From NCBI GenBank assembly GCA_963715565.1, contig OY970256.1, positions 2,604,001 to 2,668,000 of the forward strand: a stretch of 64,000 nt of DNA. The letters run 5' to 3'. This document shows positions 34,523-43,875 of the stretch, one piece after another; position 1 is the stretch's first letter, and the number at the start of each line of letters is the position of its first letter. The notes below the pieces were generated by a model. The model made no database searches. It saw only the letters and a list, made by a program, of their open reading frames with translations, and was not told the DNA's origin. The DNA is from JACVRN01 sp963715565 (GTDB taxonomy: Bacteria; Acidobacteriota; Blastocatellia; Pyrinomonadales; Pyrinomonadaceae). Position numbers and translations under genes: made by a program.

Positions 34523-35503
34523 ATGAAAAGCGTCAGATTTTATGAATTCGGAAATCCAGCCGACAAGTTGCGCGTGGAAGACGTAGAGCAGCCCGTGCCC
34601 GGTGAGAATCAAGTTCTGGTAAAGCTGCGTGCGCGCTCTATCAATCCGTCCGATCTGCTGACGGTGCGCGGCCTCTACGGCGCGCTCCCGAAGCTGCCTT
34701 CAACACCCGGTCTCGAAGGCATGGGAGAGGTCGCGGAGGTAGGCAGCGGCGTCAAAAATTTTCGCGCCGGTCAACGTGTCATCCCGCTCGGCGTGCCCGG
34801 CACATGGCAGGAATATTTGGTAGCCGAGAGCACGCAGCTCATCCCCGTCCCCGATAGCGTCAACGACCAGACGGCGGCGCAGTTCGTCGTCAATCCTCTG
34901 ACGGCGTGGATTATGACGGTCGAAGAGCTGGCTATGAAGCCCGGAGAGTGGCTACTGCAAACCGCCGCAGGCTCAACGCTCGGGCGCGTCGTCTTACAGA
35001 TAGCGCGGCTGCGCGGCTTCAAGACCATCAACGTTGTCAGACGTCGCGAGCAGGTTGAAGAATTAAAACAGCTCGGCGCGGATGAAGTCATCTGCACGGG
35101 CGATGAAGATTTGGTCGAGCGCGTCAAAGAAATCACGGGCCGCGACGGCTTGACCAAAGCGATTGATGCGGTTGGCGGGCAAACAGGCGGGGCCGTGGTG
35201 CGCGCTCTCGGGCGCAAGGGCGTGATGCTCGTCTACGGCCTGCTCTCTATGGAGCCGATGCCGGTCGATAGCGGGCGCATGATCTTTACCTCGACCACGA
35301 TACGCGGCTTCTGGCTCACGGAGTGGATGCGCAGCACCGCGCCCGAAAAAATGCAAGCCGTAACAGGCGAGCTACTGCGCATGATGGCAACCAGCGAAAT
35401 CGTCCCGCCCGTCGAAGCCGAATACCCACTCGCGGACGCCCTCGCGGCAATCGAGCACGCAGAGCGCACGGGCCGCAGCGGCAAAGTGTTGCTGGTTGGT
35501 TGA
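34523..35503 (+). CDS. MECR-like medium-chain reductase (2-enoyl reductase/quinone oxidoreductase family)
   Basis: A 326-residue medium-chain dehydrogenase without zinc ligands. PGLEGMGEVAEVGSGVKNFR and the NADPH-binding QTAAGSTLGRVVLQIARLRG match mitochondrial enoyl-reductase-like proteins. SINPSDLLTVRGLYG contains the conserved catalytic region. The likely reaction is NADPH-dependent reduction of a trans-2-enoyl thioester, though quinone or enal reduction is possible. GGAG lies 5 nt before the ATG at 34523; the longer frame upstream is translated repeat. Confidence 0.85.
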   Translation: MKSVRFYEFGNPADKLRVEDVEQPVPGENQVLVKLRARSINPSDLLTVRGLYGALPKLPSTPGLEGMGEVAEVGSGVKNFRAGQRVIPLGVPGTWQEYLVAESTQLIPVPDSVNDQTAAQFVVNPLTAWIMTVEELAMKPGEWLLQTAAGSTLGRVVLQIARLRGFKTINVVRRREQVEELKQLGADEVICTGDEDLVERVKEITGRDGLTKAIDAVGGQTGGAVVRALGRKGVMLVYGLLSMEPMPVDSGRMIFTSTTIRGFWLTEWMRSTAPEKMQAVTGELLRMMATSEIVPPVEAEYPLADALAAIEHAERTGRSGKVLLVG

Positions 35504-35510
35504 AGATAAA

Positions 35511-35670
35511 GCGGATTCAAACAGGGATGGACAGGATAGACAGGATAAAAACAAATGATAAATGCAAAGTGCAAAAGGCAGAATTAAAGAATAGCTTTTC
35601 CTTCATCATTTTGCATTTTGACTTTTGCACTGCTTTTATCCTGTCTATCCTGTCCATCCCTGTTAATTTC
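35511..35670. repeat. Nested hairpin, family E copy 1 (9-bp outer, 7-bp inner units)
   Basis: The outer arms are GGATGGACA GGATAGACA GGATAAA and the inverse TTTATCC TGTCTATCC TGTCCATCC. The inner units are TGCAAAG-like and inverse TTGCATT TTGACTT TTGCACT. It separates two convergent genes. Further copies are at 36788, 42705, 46331, 55673, 56838 and 60598. Confidence 0.9.
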
Positions 35671-35680
35671 GTTCTGCGTC

Positions 35681-36784
35681 TTACCACTTGATAATTCCGC
35701 GCGCGCCTTCGCCAGAGGCGAGTGCTGCGAGCGCGTCGTTCACCTCGTGAAGATGATAGGTGCGCGTGACGAGTTCATGTAGTTTGAGCTTGCCTTCCTG
35801 ATGGAGCGCGATGAGACGCGGGATGTCTCTGAGCGGTTGCCCTGAGCCGTACACAGAGCCTATGAGGCGCTTCTCCTGCATGACGAAAGGAAAGAGCGGA
35901 AAGGAAGCTTGCGCATCCGTGCGCGACAGGCCCGTCATCACGACCGTTCCACCTTTGCGCGTGAAGCGTAGCGCCTGCGCTAAAGTTTCCGGAAAGCCGA
36001 CGGTATCAAAAACGTAATCCGCGCCACGCCCGCCCGTCAGCTCACGCACCATTGCCTCCGCATCACTGTTCGAAGCTTCGATCGCTTCGGTTGCGCCGAA
36101 CTCGCGCGCCAGCTCAAGCGGCTTCGCGCGCATGTCCACCGCGATAATCTTTTCGCATCCGGCTAACGTTGCGCCCTGCACGACGTTCAACCCGACGCCC
36201 CCCGCGCCCATGACGACGACCTTCGCGCCGCGTCCCACGCGCGCGGCATTCATCACAGCGCCAACGCCCGTGACGACCGCACAACCCAAAGTCGCCAGCG
36301 CATCGAACGATACATTTTCCGGAACCGGAATCGCTCCCTCTTCGGCCACCACAGCGAAATCCGCAAAGCAGGCCGTGCCGTTAAAATGAGCCACGTCCTG
36401 ACCCCGCGCTTTGAGGCGTGTGCCGCCTCCGGGCAGACGGTTGCGATAGGTCGTGCGCTCCAGGCGGTCGCACAGAACGGGACGACCTTCCATGCATGTA
36501 GGACACACGCCGCACGGCGGAGCCCAGCAGAAGACGACGCGATCATTCACGCGCACGCGCGTCACACCCTCGCCCACTTCGCGCACCACGCCCGCGCCCT
36601 CGTGTCCAAGCACGAGCGGCAAGCGCGCAGGCCAATCGCCACGCGCCGGATGCAAATCGCTGTGGCACACTCCCGCCGATTTGACTTCGACCAGCACTTC
36701 ACCCGCGCGCGGCGCTTCCAACTCGGCTTCCTCAACCGAGAGCGGCGCGCCCTGCTCCCACAAAATTGCAGCGTTAATCTTCAT
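35681..36784 (-). CDS. Zinc-dependent alcohol dehydrogenase (class III-like)
   Basis: A 367-residue MDR enzyme. Catalytic zinc ligands are in AGVCHSDLH and LGHEGAGVV. The structural-zinc loop is CGVCPTCMEGRPVLC, and the NAD-binding motif is VVMGAGGVGLNVVQGA. The insertion GGGTRLKARGQDVAHF is typical of class III-like enzymes, which oxidise primary alcohols. The ATG at 36782-36784 is chosen; five more upstream codons are open. It is the last gene of the minus-strand acyl-CoA operon. Confidence 0.92.
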   Translation of the reverse strand: MKINAAILWEQGAPLSVEEAELEAPRAGEVLVEVKSAGVCHSDLHPARGDWPARLPLVLGHEGAGVVREVGEGVTRVRVNDRVVFCWAPPCGVCPTCMEGRPVLCDRLERTTYRNRLPGGGTRLKARGQDVAHFNGTACFADFAVVAEEGAIPVPENVSFDALATLGCAVVTGVGAVMNAARVGRGAKVVVMGAGGVGLNVVQGATLAGCEKIIAVDMRAKPLELAREFGATEAIEASNSDAEAMVRELTGGRGADYVFDTVGFPETLAQALRFTRKGGTVVMTGLSRTDAQASFPLFPFVMQEKRLIGSVYGSGQPLRDIPRLIALHQEGKLKLHELVTRTYHLHEVNDALAALASGEGARGIIKW

Positions 36785-36787
36785 AGC

Positions 36788-36893
36788 AAGCGGATTCAAA
36801 CAGGATGGACAGGATAAACATGATAAGAAGAAAAGAGACTCATGCTTGTAATTTCATCTTTTATCCTGCTTATCCTGTCTATCCTGTTAATTC
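36788..36893. repeat. Nested hairpin, family E copy 2 (shortened)
   Basis: GATTCAAACAGGATGGACAG is mirrored by CTTATCCTGTCTATCCTG. The inner TGCAAAG units are missing, so it is a shorter form of the family. Confidence 0.85.
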
Positions 36894-36915
36894 TCTTCTA
36901 ATGTCAATGGCTCTA

Positions 36916-37995
<1,080 letters not shown>

Positions 37996-38003
37996 ATTTT
38001 GCT

Positions 38004-38094
38004 AATTGCGGAATGCGGATTTCGGATTGCGGATTGAAAAAGAAAGAAATCGTCTTGCTCTTAAATCCGCAATCCGAAATCCGCATTCCGCATT
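38004..38094. repeat. Heptamer hairpin, family D copy 4
   Basis: Same arms as copy 3, in inverted orientation, and with its loop the reverse complement of the copy 3 loop. It lies between the thioesterase and phosphotransferase genes. Confidence 0.9.
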
Positions 38095-38096
38095 TG

Positions 38097-38615
38097 CTAC
38101 GCCGCAGGCGGTACTGACCTGAAGATGATGCAAGTGGTCGTCCCGTGCGCGTAAAGCTTGCCCTCTTCGTCCAGGATTCTCCCTTCGGCGGTGGCGGTGC
38201 GCCCGCCGACGTGAATTACCTTCGCTTCGCAGCGCACGCGCCCCGTCTCGGTCGTCATGGGACGAACGTAGTTGACTTTGATTTCCAGCGTCGTATAGCC
38301 AGCGCCTGCGGGCAGCATCGATTGGACCGCGCAACCCATAGCCGAATCAAGCAGGGTCGCCGCCAATCCTCCGTGCACCACTCCAATCGGATTGTAGTGA
38401 TACTCCGCCGGTTCGACCGTAAAGACCGCGCGGCCCTCGTCCAACTCTGTGAGCCCGAAATCCATCAGCGCGCTGATGGGCGGGCGCGGCAATTCTCCTG
38501 CGATAATCTTCTGCAAATATTCCAGCCCGGACAAACCGCGCCCCGCTTCTGCCAGAGCGTGCGGGTCTTCCCACGTCACCGTGCGCGTGCGTTTCTCTTT
38601 ACCGTCATCGCTCAT
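38097..38615 (-). CDS. PaaI-family acyl-CoA thioesterase, paralogue 1
   Basis: A 172-residue hotdog protein. GVVHGGLAATLLDSAMGCAV is the PaaI signature. It continues as LEIKVNYVRPMTTETGRV, with ATAEGRILDEEGKLYAHGTTT at the end. These enzymes hydrolyse medium-chain or aromatic acyl-CoA. The ATG at 38613-38615 is chosen because the conserved region begins about 28 residues later. It is closely similar to the gene at 43285. Confidence 0.9.
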   Translation of the reverse strand: MSDDGKEKRTRTVTWEDPHALAEAGRGLSGLEYLQKIIAGELPRPPISALMDFGLTELDEGRAVFTVEPAEYHYNPIGVVHGGLAATLLDSAMGCAVQSMLPAGAGYTTLEIKVNYVRPMTTETGRVRCEAKVIHVGGRTATAEGRILDEEGKLYAHGTTTCIIFRSVPPAA

Positions 38616-38652
38616 AGTTTTACCAGTGAACTCAAAGGACACGCCATTCGCT

Positions 38653-39444
38653 CTACTTCTTACCAAAGGCTGCTTTGCGCTTCTGCATAAAGGCCGTGAC
38701 GCCTTCCAGAAAATCCGGCGAGTGAAAACAGGCGTCCTGATTCACGGCCTCGAACTCCAGCGCGGAGGCGAGGTCTGATTGCGCGCCGTGATTGAGCCCG
38801 GTTTTAATTTTGGCTAGAGCAATAGCGGGCGCTTGCCGTAGACGCGCGGCCAGCTCGTCCACGGTCGCATCCAGCTCCGCAAACGGAACAACACGATTAA
38901 CTATCCCCAGCTCGCGAGCATCCTGTGCATTGATGATGTCGCCCGTCGCCATCAGCTCGAACGCTTTGTGATAGCCGACCAGGCGCGGCAGAAAGAAGGT
39001 GCTGCCGCCGTCGGGCATCAGTCCGATGCGTATGAAGACCTGACCAAACAGCGCTTGCTCCGACGCGATGATCATGTCGCAGGCAAGCGCGTAGTTGCAG
39101 CCGACCCCTACGGCGTGTCCGTGAACGCGCGCGATGATGGGAACAGTCAGGGCGCGCATCGCCTCGATAGTCGGGTTGACGTTTTCGCGCAGCGATTTTG
39201 TGACATCAAAATTACTAATGTCGGTCGCACTCGTCACCGCCAGATCAGCACCCGCACAGAAGGAATCGCCCGCGCCCGTCAGAATCACTACGCGCGTGCC
39301 ATCCTCCGCCGATTGCAGAATCGCGTCGCGGAGCAATCGAATCATCTCGTGGTCAACCGAGTTGCGCCGCTCGGGCTTGTTAAAGGTAATGCGCTTGATG
39401 CCGTCCTCAAGAGTGACGAGCAATTTCTCTGCATGGTCTGTCAT
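38653..39444 (-). CDS. Enoyl-CoA hydratase/isomerase-family protein
   Basis: A 263-residue crotonase-fold protein. The conserved start is ITFNKPERRNSVDHEM, followed by LTGAGDSFCAGADL and the oxyanion loop GHAVGVGCNYALACDMIIAS. FGQVFIRIGLMPDGGSTFFL supplies the second catalytic region. In the second catalytic position the residue context is IGLMPDGG; the first-position Glu found in E. coli-like hydratases (in the GGG-x-E loop) is not obvious. It might therefore be an isomerase or a hydratase of another subtype. The ATG at 39442-39444 fits the family start. Confidence 0.9.
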   Translation of the reverse strand: MTDHAEKLLVTLEDGIKRITFNKPERRNSVDHEMIRLLRDAILQSAEDGTRVVILTGAGDSFCAGADLAVTSATDISNFDVTKSLRENVNPTIEAMRALTVPIIARVHGHAVGVGCNYALACDMIIASEQALFGQVFIRIGLMPDGGSTFFLPRLVGYHKAFELMATGDIINAQDARELGIVNRVVPFAELDATVDELAARLRQAPAIALAKIKTGLNHGAQSDLASALEFEAVNQDACFHSPDFLEGVTAFMQKRKAAFGKK

Positions 39445-39463
39445 GATTGTCTCCGTCAATCAA

Positions 39464-39579
39464 TTTTAGATTTTAGATTTGCGATTTTCGATTGGAAGAG
39501 GACAAATCAAAGATTTGAAATCTGATAAATCCTTTCGTCCTTATCCAATCGAAAATCGGCAATCGCAAATCGAAAATTT
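39464..39579. repeat. Heptamer hairpin, family B copy 2
   Basis: TTTTAGA TTTTAGA TTTGCGA TTTTCGA TTGG on the left, mirrored by CCAATCGAAAATCGGCAATC and so on. It overlaps the last two bases of the MaoC gene at 39578. Confidence 0.9.
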
Positions 39580-40039
39580 ACTCGTAATACCGTACCAGCC
39601 ATTCGGCGACGCAAGCGGGCTTGTCACTCCCTTCGCGCTCGACGGTCGCGTTCCAGGTGGCTTGCAGGCCGCCGCTAATTTCTTCCAGTGCGGCCAGAGT
39701 GAAGCGACCGCGTATGCGCGCGCCTACGGGCACGGGGCTCACGAAGCGTACTTTATTCAGCCCGTAGTTAATTCCCATTCGCACGCCGTTGACCTTCATT
39801 GACTGCATTGCCAGATGACTCAGGAGCGAGAGGGTCAGAAAGCCGTGCGCGATGGTGGTCTTAAAAGGCGACTCACGGCCTGCGCGTTCCGGGTCCGTGT
39901 GAATCCACTGCCGGTCTTCGGTCGCCTCTGCGAACAGGTTGATGCGCTCCTGCGTCACCTCGAACCATTCGCTCACGGCCACCTCCTGCCCGACGCGTGC
40001 CTGTAGCTCGGTCAGATTTTCAATCTCTGTTATAGCCAT
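39578..40039 (-). CDS. MaoC-family (R)-enoyl-CoA hydratase
   Basis: A 153-residue hotdog hydratase. SEWFEVTQERINLFAEATED, HTDPERAGRESPFKTTIAHG and FLTLSLLSHLAMQSM are the MaoC hydratase-2 signature, with catalytic Asp in TDPERA and His in IAHG. It adds water to trans-2-enoyl-CoA. The stop codon abuts the repeat. It is in series with the ACAD and enoyl-CoA hydratase genes. Confidence 0.92.
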   Translation of the reverse strand: MAITEIENLTELQARVGQEVAVSEWFEVTQERINLFAEATEDRQWIHTDPERAGRESPFKTTIAHGFLTLSLLSHLAMQSMKVNGVRMGINYGLNKVRFVSPVPVGARIRGRFTLAALEEISGGLQATWNATVEREGSDKPACVAEWLVRYYE

Positions 40040-40122
40040 TATTATCTCCCGTCTCTACCAGTTTGCTTTAATCAGAAGCCGCGCACATCGCGGGCTTTCA
40101 CGTTCTGTAGCTTTCAAGCTTT

Positions 40123-41349
40123 CTACTGATACTTGCCCAGCTCCATTTTGGCGATGGCTTCTATGTGAACTTCGTCCGGGCCGTCCGCGAGCCGCAAAGT
40201 GCGTGCGCCTGCCCATGCCGCTGAGAGAAAAAAATCGCCTGAGACACCGCCGCCGCCGTGAGCTTGAATCGCACGGTCAAGGACTCTTAACGCGACGTTC
40301 GGAGCGACGACTTTAATCATGGCGATTTCCGCGCGCGCAGCCTTGTTGCCCACTGTGTCCATCATGTGCGCGGCTTTCAAGGTCAGAAGCCTTGCCTGCT
40401 CAAGCTCCATTCTTGAGTTGGCGATGTCGGCGCGAATCGTGCCCTGTGCCGCGAGGGGCTGGCCGAAGGCCGTGCGCGCCTGGACGCGGCTGCACATTGT
40501 GGCGAGCGCGCGTTCGGCAATTCCTATGAGACGCATGCAGTGATGCACGCGTCCCGGCCCTAGACGGCCCTGCGCGATTTCAAAGCCGCGACCTTCGCCC
40601 AACAGTAAATTTGAAGCAGGCACACGCACGTTCTCAAAAATGATTTCCGCGTGACCATGCGGCGCGTGGTCATAGCCGAAGACCGAGAGCATACGCACCA
40701 CGCGCACGCCTTCCGTCTCCATAGGCACAAGTATCATCGCCTGTTGCCGGTGTTTGGGCGCGCTCGTGTCCGTCTTCCCCATAAAGATTGCGACCTTGCA
40801 GCGCGGGTCGCCCGCCCCGCTCGCCCACCACTTGCGACCGTTGATGATGTACTCGTCGCCGTCGCGCGCGATGGTCGAGCGAATGTTGGTCGCGTCCGAA
40901 GAAGCCACGTCCGGCTCGGTCATGGCAAAGCACGAGCGTATCTCGCCTTCGAGCAGCGGCTTCAGCCAACGCTCCTTCTGTTCGGGCGTGCCGTAGCGCA
41001 CGAGCACTTCCATGTTGCCCGTGTCCGGCGCGCTACAGTTAAAAATCTCCGGCGCGAACTCCCACGCTCCGCCCATCAATTCAGCCATCGGAGCGTATTC
41101 CAGATTCGTCAATCCAGCGCCGTATTCGCTCTCAGGCAGAAACAGATTCCACAAACCCGCAGCTTTGGCTTTAGCTTTCAACTCCGCCATCAACGGGATG
41201 GCCTTCCAGCGCTCGCCCTCGTTTATCTGCTCGTGAAACAATTTTTCATTCGGATAGACGTGCTCCTGCATAAACGCTTGAAGCTCTTGATAAATCTCCC
41301 GCGCGCGGGGCGAGACTTGATAGCCGACGTAGGGGTCATCGCTTTTCAT
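40123..41349 (-). CDS. Acyl-CoA dehydrogenase of ACAD10/11 type
   Basis: A 408-residue flavoprotein. PESEYGAGLTNLEYAPMAEL, FAMTEPDVASSDATNI, the FAD-site GRKWWASGAGDPRC and the C-terminal IQAHGGGGVSGDFFLSAAWA together match the ACAD10/11-like group (long WWASG motif). It oxidises acyl-CoA to enoyl-CoA and passes electrons to ETF. The matching kinase-like gene lies three genes downstream in the same operon. The ATG at 41347-41349 is preferred to a non-ATG start eight codons upstream. Confidence 0.92.
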   Translation of the reverse strand: MKSDDPYVGYQVSPRAREIYQELQAFMQEHVYPNEKLFHEQINEGERWKAIPLMAELKAKAKAAGLWNLFLPESEYGAGLTNLEYAPMAELMGGAWEFAPEIFNCSAPDTGNMEVLVRYGTPEQKERWLKPLLEGEIRSCFAMTEPDVASSDATNIRSTIARDGDEYIINGRKWWASGAGDPRCKVAIFMGKTDTSAPKHRQQAMILVPMETEGVRVVRMLSVFGYDHAPHGHAEIIFENVRVPASNLLLGEGRGFEIAQGRLGPGRVHHCMRLIGIAERALATMCSRVQARTAFGQPLAAQGTIRADIANSRMELEQARLLTLKAAHMMDTVGNKAARAEIAMIKVVAPNVALRVLDRAIQAHGGGGVSGDFFLSAAWAGARTLRLADGPDEVHIEAIAKMELGKYQ

Positions 41350-41370
41350 GTTAATCTTCTCCAATGCATT

Positions 41371-41464
41371 CACCGCCGAAGACGCAGAGGACGCAGAGAC
41401 GACGCAGAGAAAAGAATTGAACTCTCTGCGCCACCTCCGCGTCCTCTGCGCCTCTGCGGTGAAT
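41371..41464. repeat. Hairpin repeat, family F copy 2
   Basis: CACCGCCGAAGACGCAGAGG on the left, mirrored by CCTCTGCGCCTCTGCGGTG on the right. It lies between the ACAD and thiolase genes. Confidence 0.85.
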
Positions 41465-41497
41465 TTTTCTCACAAGATATTCAATCAAGACATTGCT

Positions 41498-42682
41498 CTA
41501 ATTTTGAAGATTCTCAAACACAGTTGCCGCGCCCTGACCGCCGCCGACGCACATCGTCACCATGCCGTAACGACTCCCGCGACGACGCATCTCGCCCAGA
41601 AGCTGCACGGTCAACTTAGCGCCCGAAGCTCCCAGCGGATGACCCAAGGCCACAGCCCCGCCGTTGACGTTCGTGCGCTCGTCGTCCATTCCAAGCTCTC
41701 GCATCACCGCCAGAGCCTGACACGCGAACGCTTCGTTAAGCTCGATCAAATCAATCTCGTCGAGCCGTAGCCCCGCGAGCTTCAAAGCCTTCGGCACGGC
41801 CACGACCGGCCCCATCCCCATAATCTCCGGCGGCACACCGCCGACGGCGTAAGAAACAAAACGCGCCAGAGGCTTCAGGCCCAGCGCTTCCGCGCGCTCC
41901 TTCGACATCACGACGACACCCGCTGCGCCGTCCGATGTCTGACTTGAATTGCCCGCCGTGACCGATCCTTTCACATGAAAGACTGGACGCAGTTTGGCTA
42001 AGACTTCCAAAGTGGTATCTGCGCGCGGCCCTTCGTCCGTATCAAAGGTAAGCTTCTTCTGCCGCTTCTCTCCGTCTTCTCCGACCTCATTAATCTCGAT
42101 ATCCAGAGGAACGATGCCGTCATCCTTGAAACGACCCGCGCTTTGCGCCGCGAGCGCGCGTTGATGGCTTCGATAAGAGAAAGCGTCCGCCTCTTCACGC
42201 GAAATGTCATACTTGCGCGCCACGTTCTCGGCGGTCAGCCCCATGCTCAGATAAACGTCCGGGTAATGCTCCACCAGGTAAGGGTTCGGCCTGAACTTGG
42301 TATTGCCGCGCAGCATGCTCATGGATTCCGTGCCGCCCGCGATGATGCAGTCGGCCATGCCAGCCATGATGCGCTCCGCCGCCATCGCTATGGTCTGCGA
42401 CCCCGAGGAGCAGAAGCGATTGACCGTCACGGCGGGGACAGAATGCGGAAGCCCCGCGCGCAACGCCGCGATGCGCGCAACGTTTGTGCCCTGCTCTCCT
42501 TCGGGTGTGGCGCAACCCACAATCACGTCGTCAATCGTCTCGGGCGCGAGACCCGTTGTGCGCCGTAGCAAATCCTCTATCACGCTCGCGGCCATGTCAT
42601 CAGGTCGCGTGGTGCGCAAACTACCTCGCGGCGCTTTGCCGACGGCGGTACGCACGCCAGCAACAATCACGGCTTCTCTCAT
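41498..42682 (-). CDS. Thiolase-family acetyl-CoA acyltransferase
   Basis: A 394-residue thiolase. Catalytic Cys91 is in NRFCSSGSQT, the active-site His is in GHPLGASGAK, and the second Cys is in MCVGGGQGAATVFE. Together with the fused FadB at 43876 it completes beta-oxidation: 3-oxoacyl-CoA plus CoA to acetyl-CoA and shortened acyl-CoA. Length and motifs match FadA/FadI-type degradative thiolases. A biosynthetic role is less likely given the neighbours. Confidence 0.95.
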   Translation of the reverse strand: MREAVIVAGVRTAVGKAPRGSLRTTRPDDMAASVIEDLLRRTTGLAPETIDDVIVGCATPEGEQGTNVARIAALRAGLPHSVPAVTVNRFCSSGSQTIAMAAERIMAGMADCIIAGGTESMSMLRGNTKFRPNPYLVEHYPDVYLSMGLTAENVARKYDISREEADAFSYRSHQRALAAQSAGRFKDDGIVPLDIEINEVGEDGEKRQKKLTFDTDEGPRADTTLEVLAKLRPVFHVKGSVTAGNSSQTSDGAAGVVVMSKERAEALGLKPLARFVSYAVGGVPPEIMGMGPVVAVPKALKLAGLRLDEIDLIELNEAFACQALAVMRELGMDDERTNVNGGAVALGHPLGASGAKLTVQLLGEMRRRGSRYGMVTMCVGGGQGAATVFENLQN

Positions 42683-42704
42683 AAAAGACCTTTCTTACTA
42701 ATAA

Positions 42705-42848
42705 AGGCAGATTCAAACAGGATACAGAAGAAGTGATGAATGCAAAGTGCAAAGTGCAGAATTAAAGAATAGCTTTTCATTCATCATTTTGCATTCTGAC
42801 TTTTGCACTGCTTTTATCCTGTCTATCCTGTCCATCCCTGTTAATTTC
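42705..42848. repeat. Nested hairpin, family E copy 3
   Basis: It contains GGATACAGAAGAAGTGATGA and TGCAAAG TGCAAAG TGCAGAAT, and ends in CTGTCTATCCTGTCCATCCC. Over about 130 bp it is an almost exact inverted copy of the element at 46331-46490. Confidence 0.9.
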
Positions 42849-42852
42849 TTTC

Positions 42853-43236
42853 TTAACTCGCTGATTGCTCGCGAATAATTCCGTGCGCGTGGCCGCTCAT
42901 CACTTCTTTGCCGTGCTGGTTGCGGCAGACCCATGACGATTTGAGCTGCGTGTATTCAGCCGTCTTCGTCAGCTCAAGAATCGTCACCTCGCAACGCACA
43001 GTATCGCCGCTGAAGACCGGACGGTGAAACTGAAACGTCATCTCGCGCGCGATAAAGTTGATGTCGCCACCAATCTTGGTCGGCAGCGTGGCCGTCAGGA
43101 GCCCATGCACCATGAGCCTGCCACGCTCGTCCGGTTGAAAATGATGCGTGCCCTCGTCGCCAGAGAATTTACCAAACAGGCGCACGTCCTCTTCCGTAAA
43201 GGTTCGCTCCCATGCTACTACGTCACCAACTTTCAT
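42853..43236 (-). CDS. MaoC-like hydratase/thioesterase-family protein
   Basis: A 127-residue single-hotdog protein. GDVVAWERTFTEEDVRLFGK, then DEGTHHFQPDERGRLMVHGLL and FQFHRPVFSGDTVRCEVTI fit the MaoC dehydratase family, although the second catalytic His region is less typical. It probably hydrates enoyl-CoA or acts as a binding partner. It differs clearly from the 39578 MaoC protein. Confidence 0.8.
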   Translation of the reverse strand: MKVGDVVAWERTFTEEDVRLFGKFSGDEGTHHFQPDERGRLMVHGLLTATLPTKIGGDINFIAREMTFQFHRPVFSGDTVRCEVTILELTKTAEYTQLKSSWVCRNQHGKEVMSGHAHGIIREQSAS

Positions 43237-43284
43237 CGCTCACACTCAAGAAGTTTCGACTAAAGTTTTAACTATCGCACGCAA

Positions 43285-43764
43285 TCATTTACCGAGCCCG
43301 CTTCTAAACAGCATGCAGGTCGCCGTGGCGTGCGCGTAAAGCTTGCCTTCGCTATCGACAATCCGGCCCTCGGCGGTGGCGGTCGATGCGCTGACGTGAA
43401 TGACGCGCGCCTCGCAACGCATCTCTCCCGTCTCGCGCCGCATAGGCCGCACGTAATTGACCTTCATCTCCAGCGTCGTGAAAATCCTGCCCGCAGGCAT
43501 CATCGTATTGATGGCGCAACCCGTCGCGGAATCAAGGAGCGTCGCGGCCAAGCCCCCGTGCGCGATGCCTATGCCGTTGTAGTGACGCTCATCCGCCCTG
43601 AACGCAAAGACCGCGTGGCCTTCGCTCACCTCGACGAGCCTGAAGTTCATCAACTGGGCCATCCCCGACGGCGGCAACTCGCCCGCCGCGAGCCGACGCA
43701 TGTATTCGAGCCCGCTCATCGAGCGCCTCGCTTCGCCCCTGCCTGCTTTTTCGTTAACCGTCAT
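43285..43764 (-). CDS. PaaI-family acyl-CoA thioesterase, paralogue 2
   Basis: A 159-residue hotdog protein with GIAHGGLAATLLDSATGCAI, KVNYVRPMRRETGEM and ATAEGRIVDSEGKLYAHATA. It is highly similar to the 38097 protein, so the pair came from duplication within the operon. The ATG at 43762-43764 is chosen because upstream in-frame sequence is translated repeat. Confidence 0.9.
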   Translation of the reverse strand: MTVNEKAGRGEARRSMSGLEYMRRLAAGELPPSGMAQLMNFRLVEVSEGHAVFAFRADERHYNGIGIAHGGLAATLLDSATGCAINTMMPAGRIFTTLEMKVNYVRPMRRETGEMRCEARVIHVSASTATAEGRIVDSEGKLYAHATATCMLFRSGLGK

Positions 43765-43770
43765 CCTGTT

Positions 43771-43874
43771 AAATATTTTAGATTTGCGATTGGATAAGGA
43801 TGAAAAGCTTTTAAACTTCAATCTCTGATTTGTCCTCTTCCAATCGAAAATCGCAAATCTAAAATCGAAAATCC
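43771..43874. repeat. Heptamer hairpin, family B copy 3
   Basis: TTTTAGATTTGCGATTGGAT is mirrored by CCAATCGAAAATCGCAAATC, followed by TAAAATCGAAAATC. It sits between the FadB and PaaI genes. Confidence 0.9.
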
Positions 43875-43875
43875 C

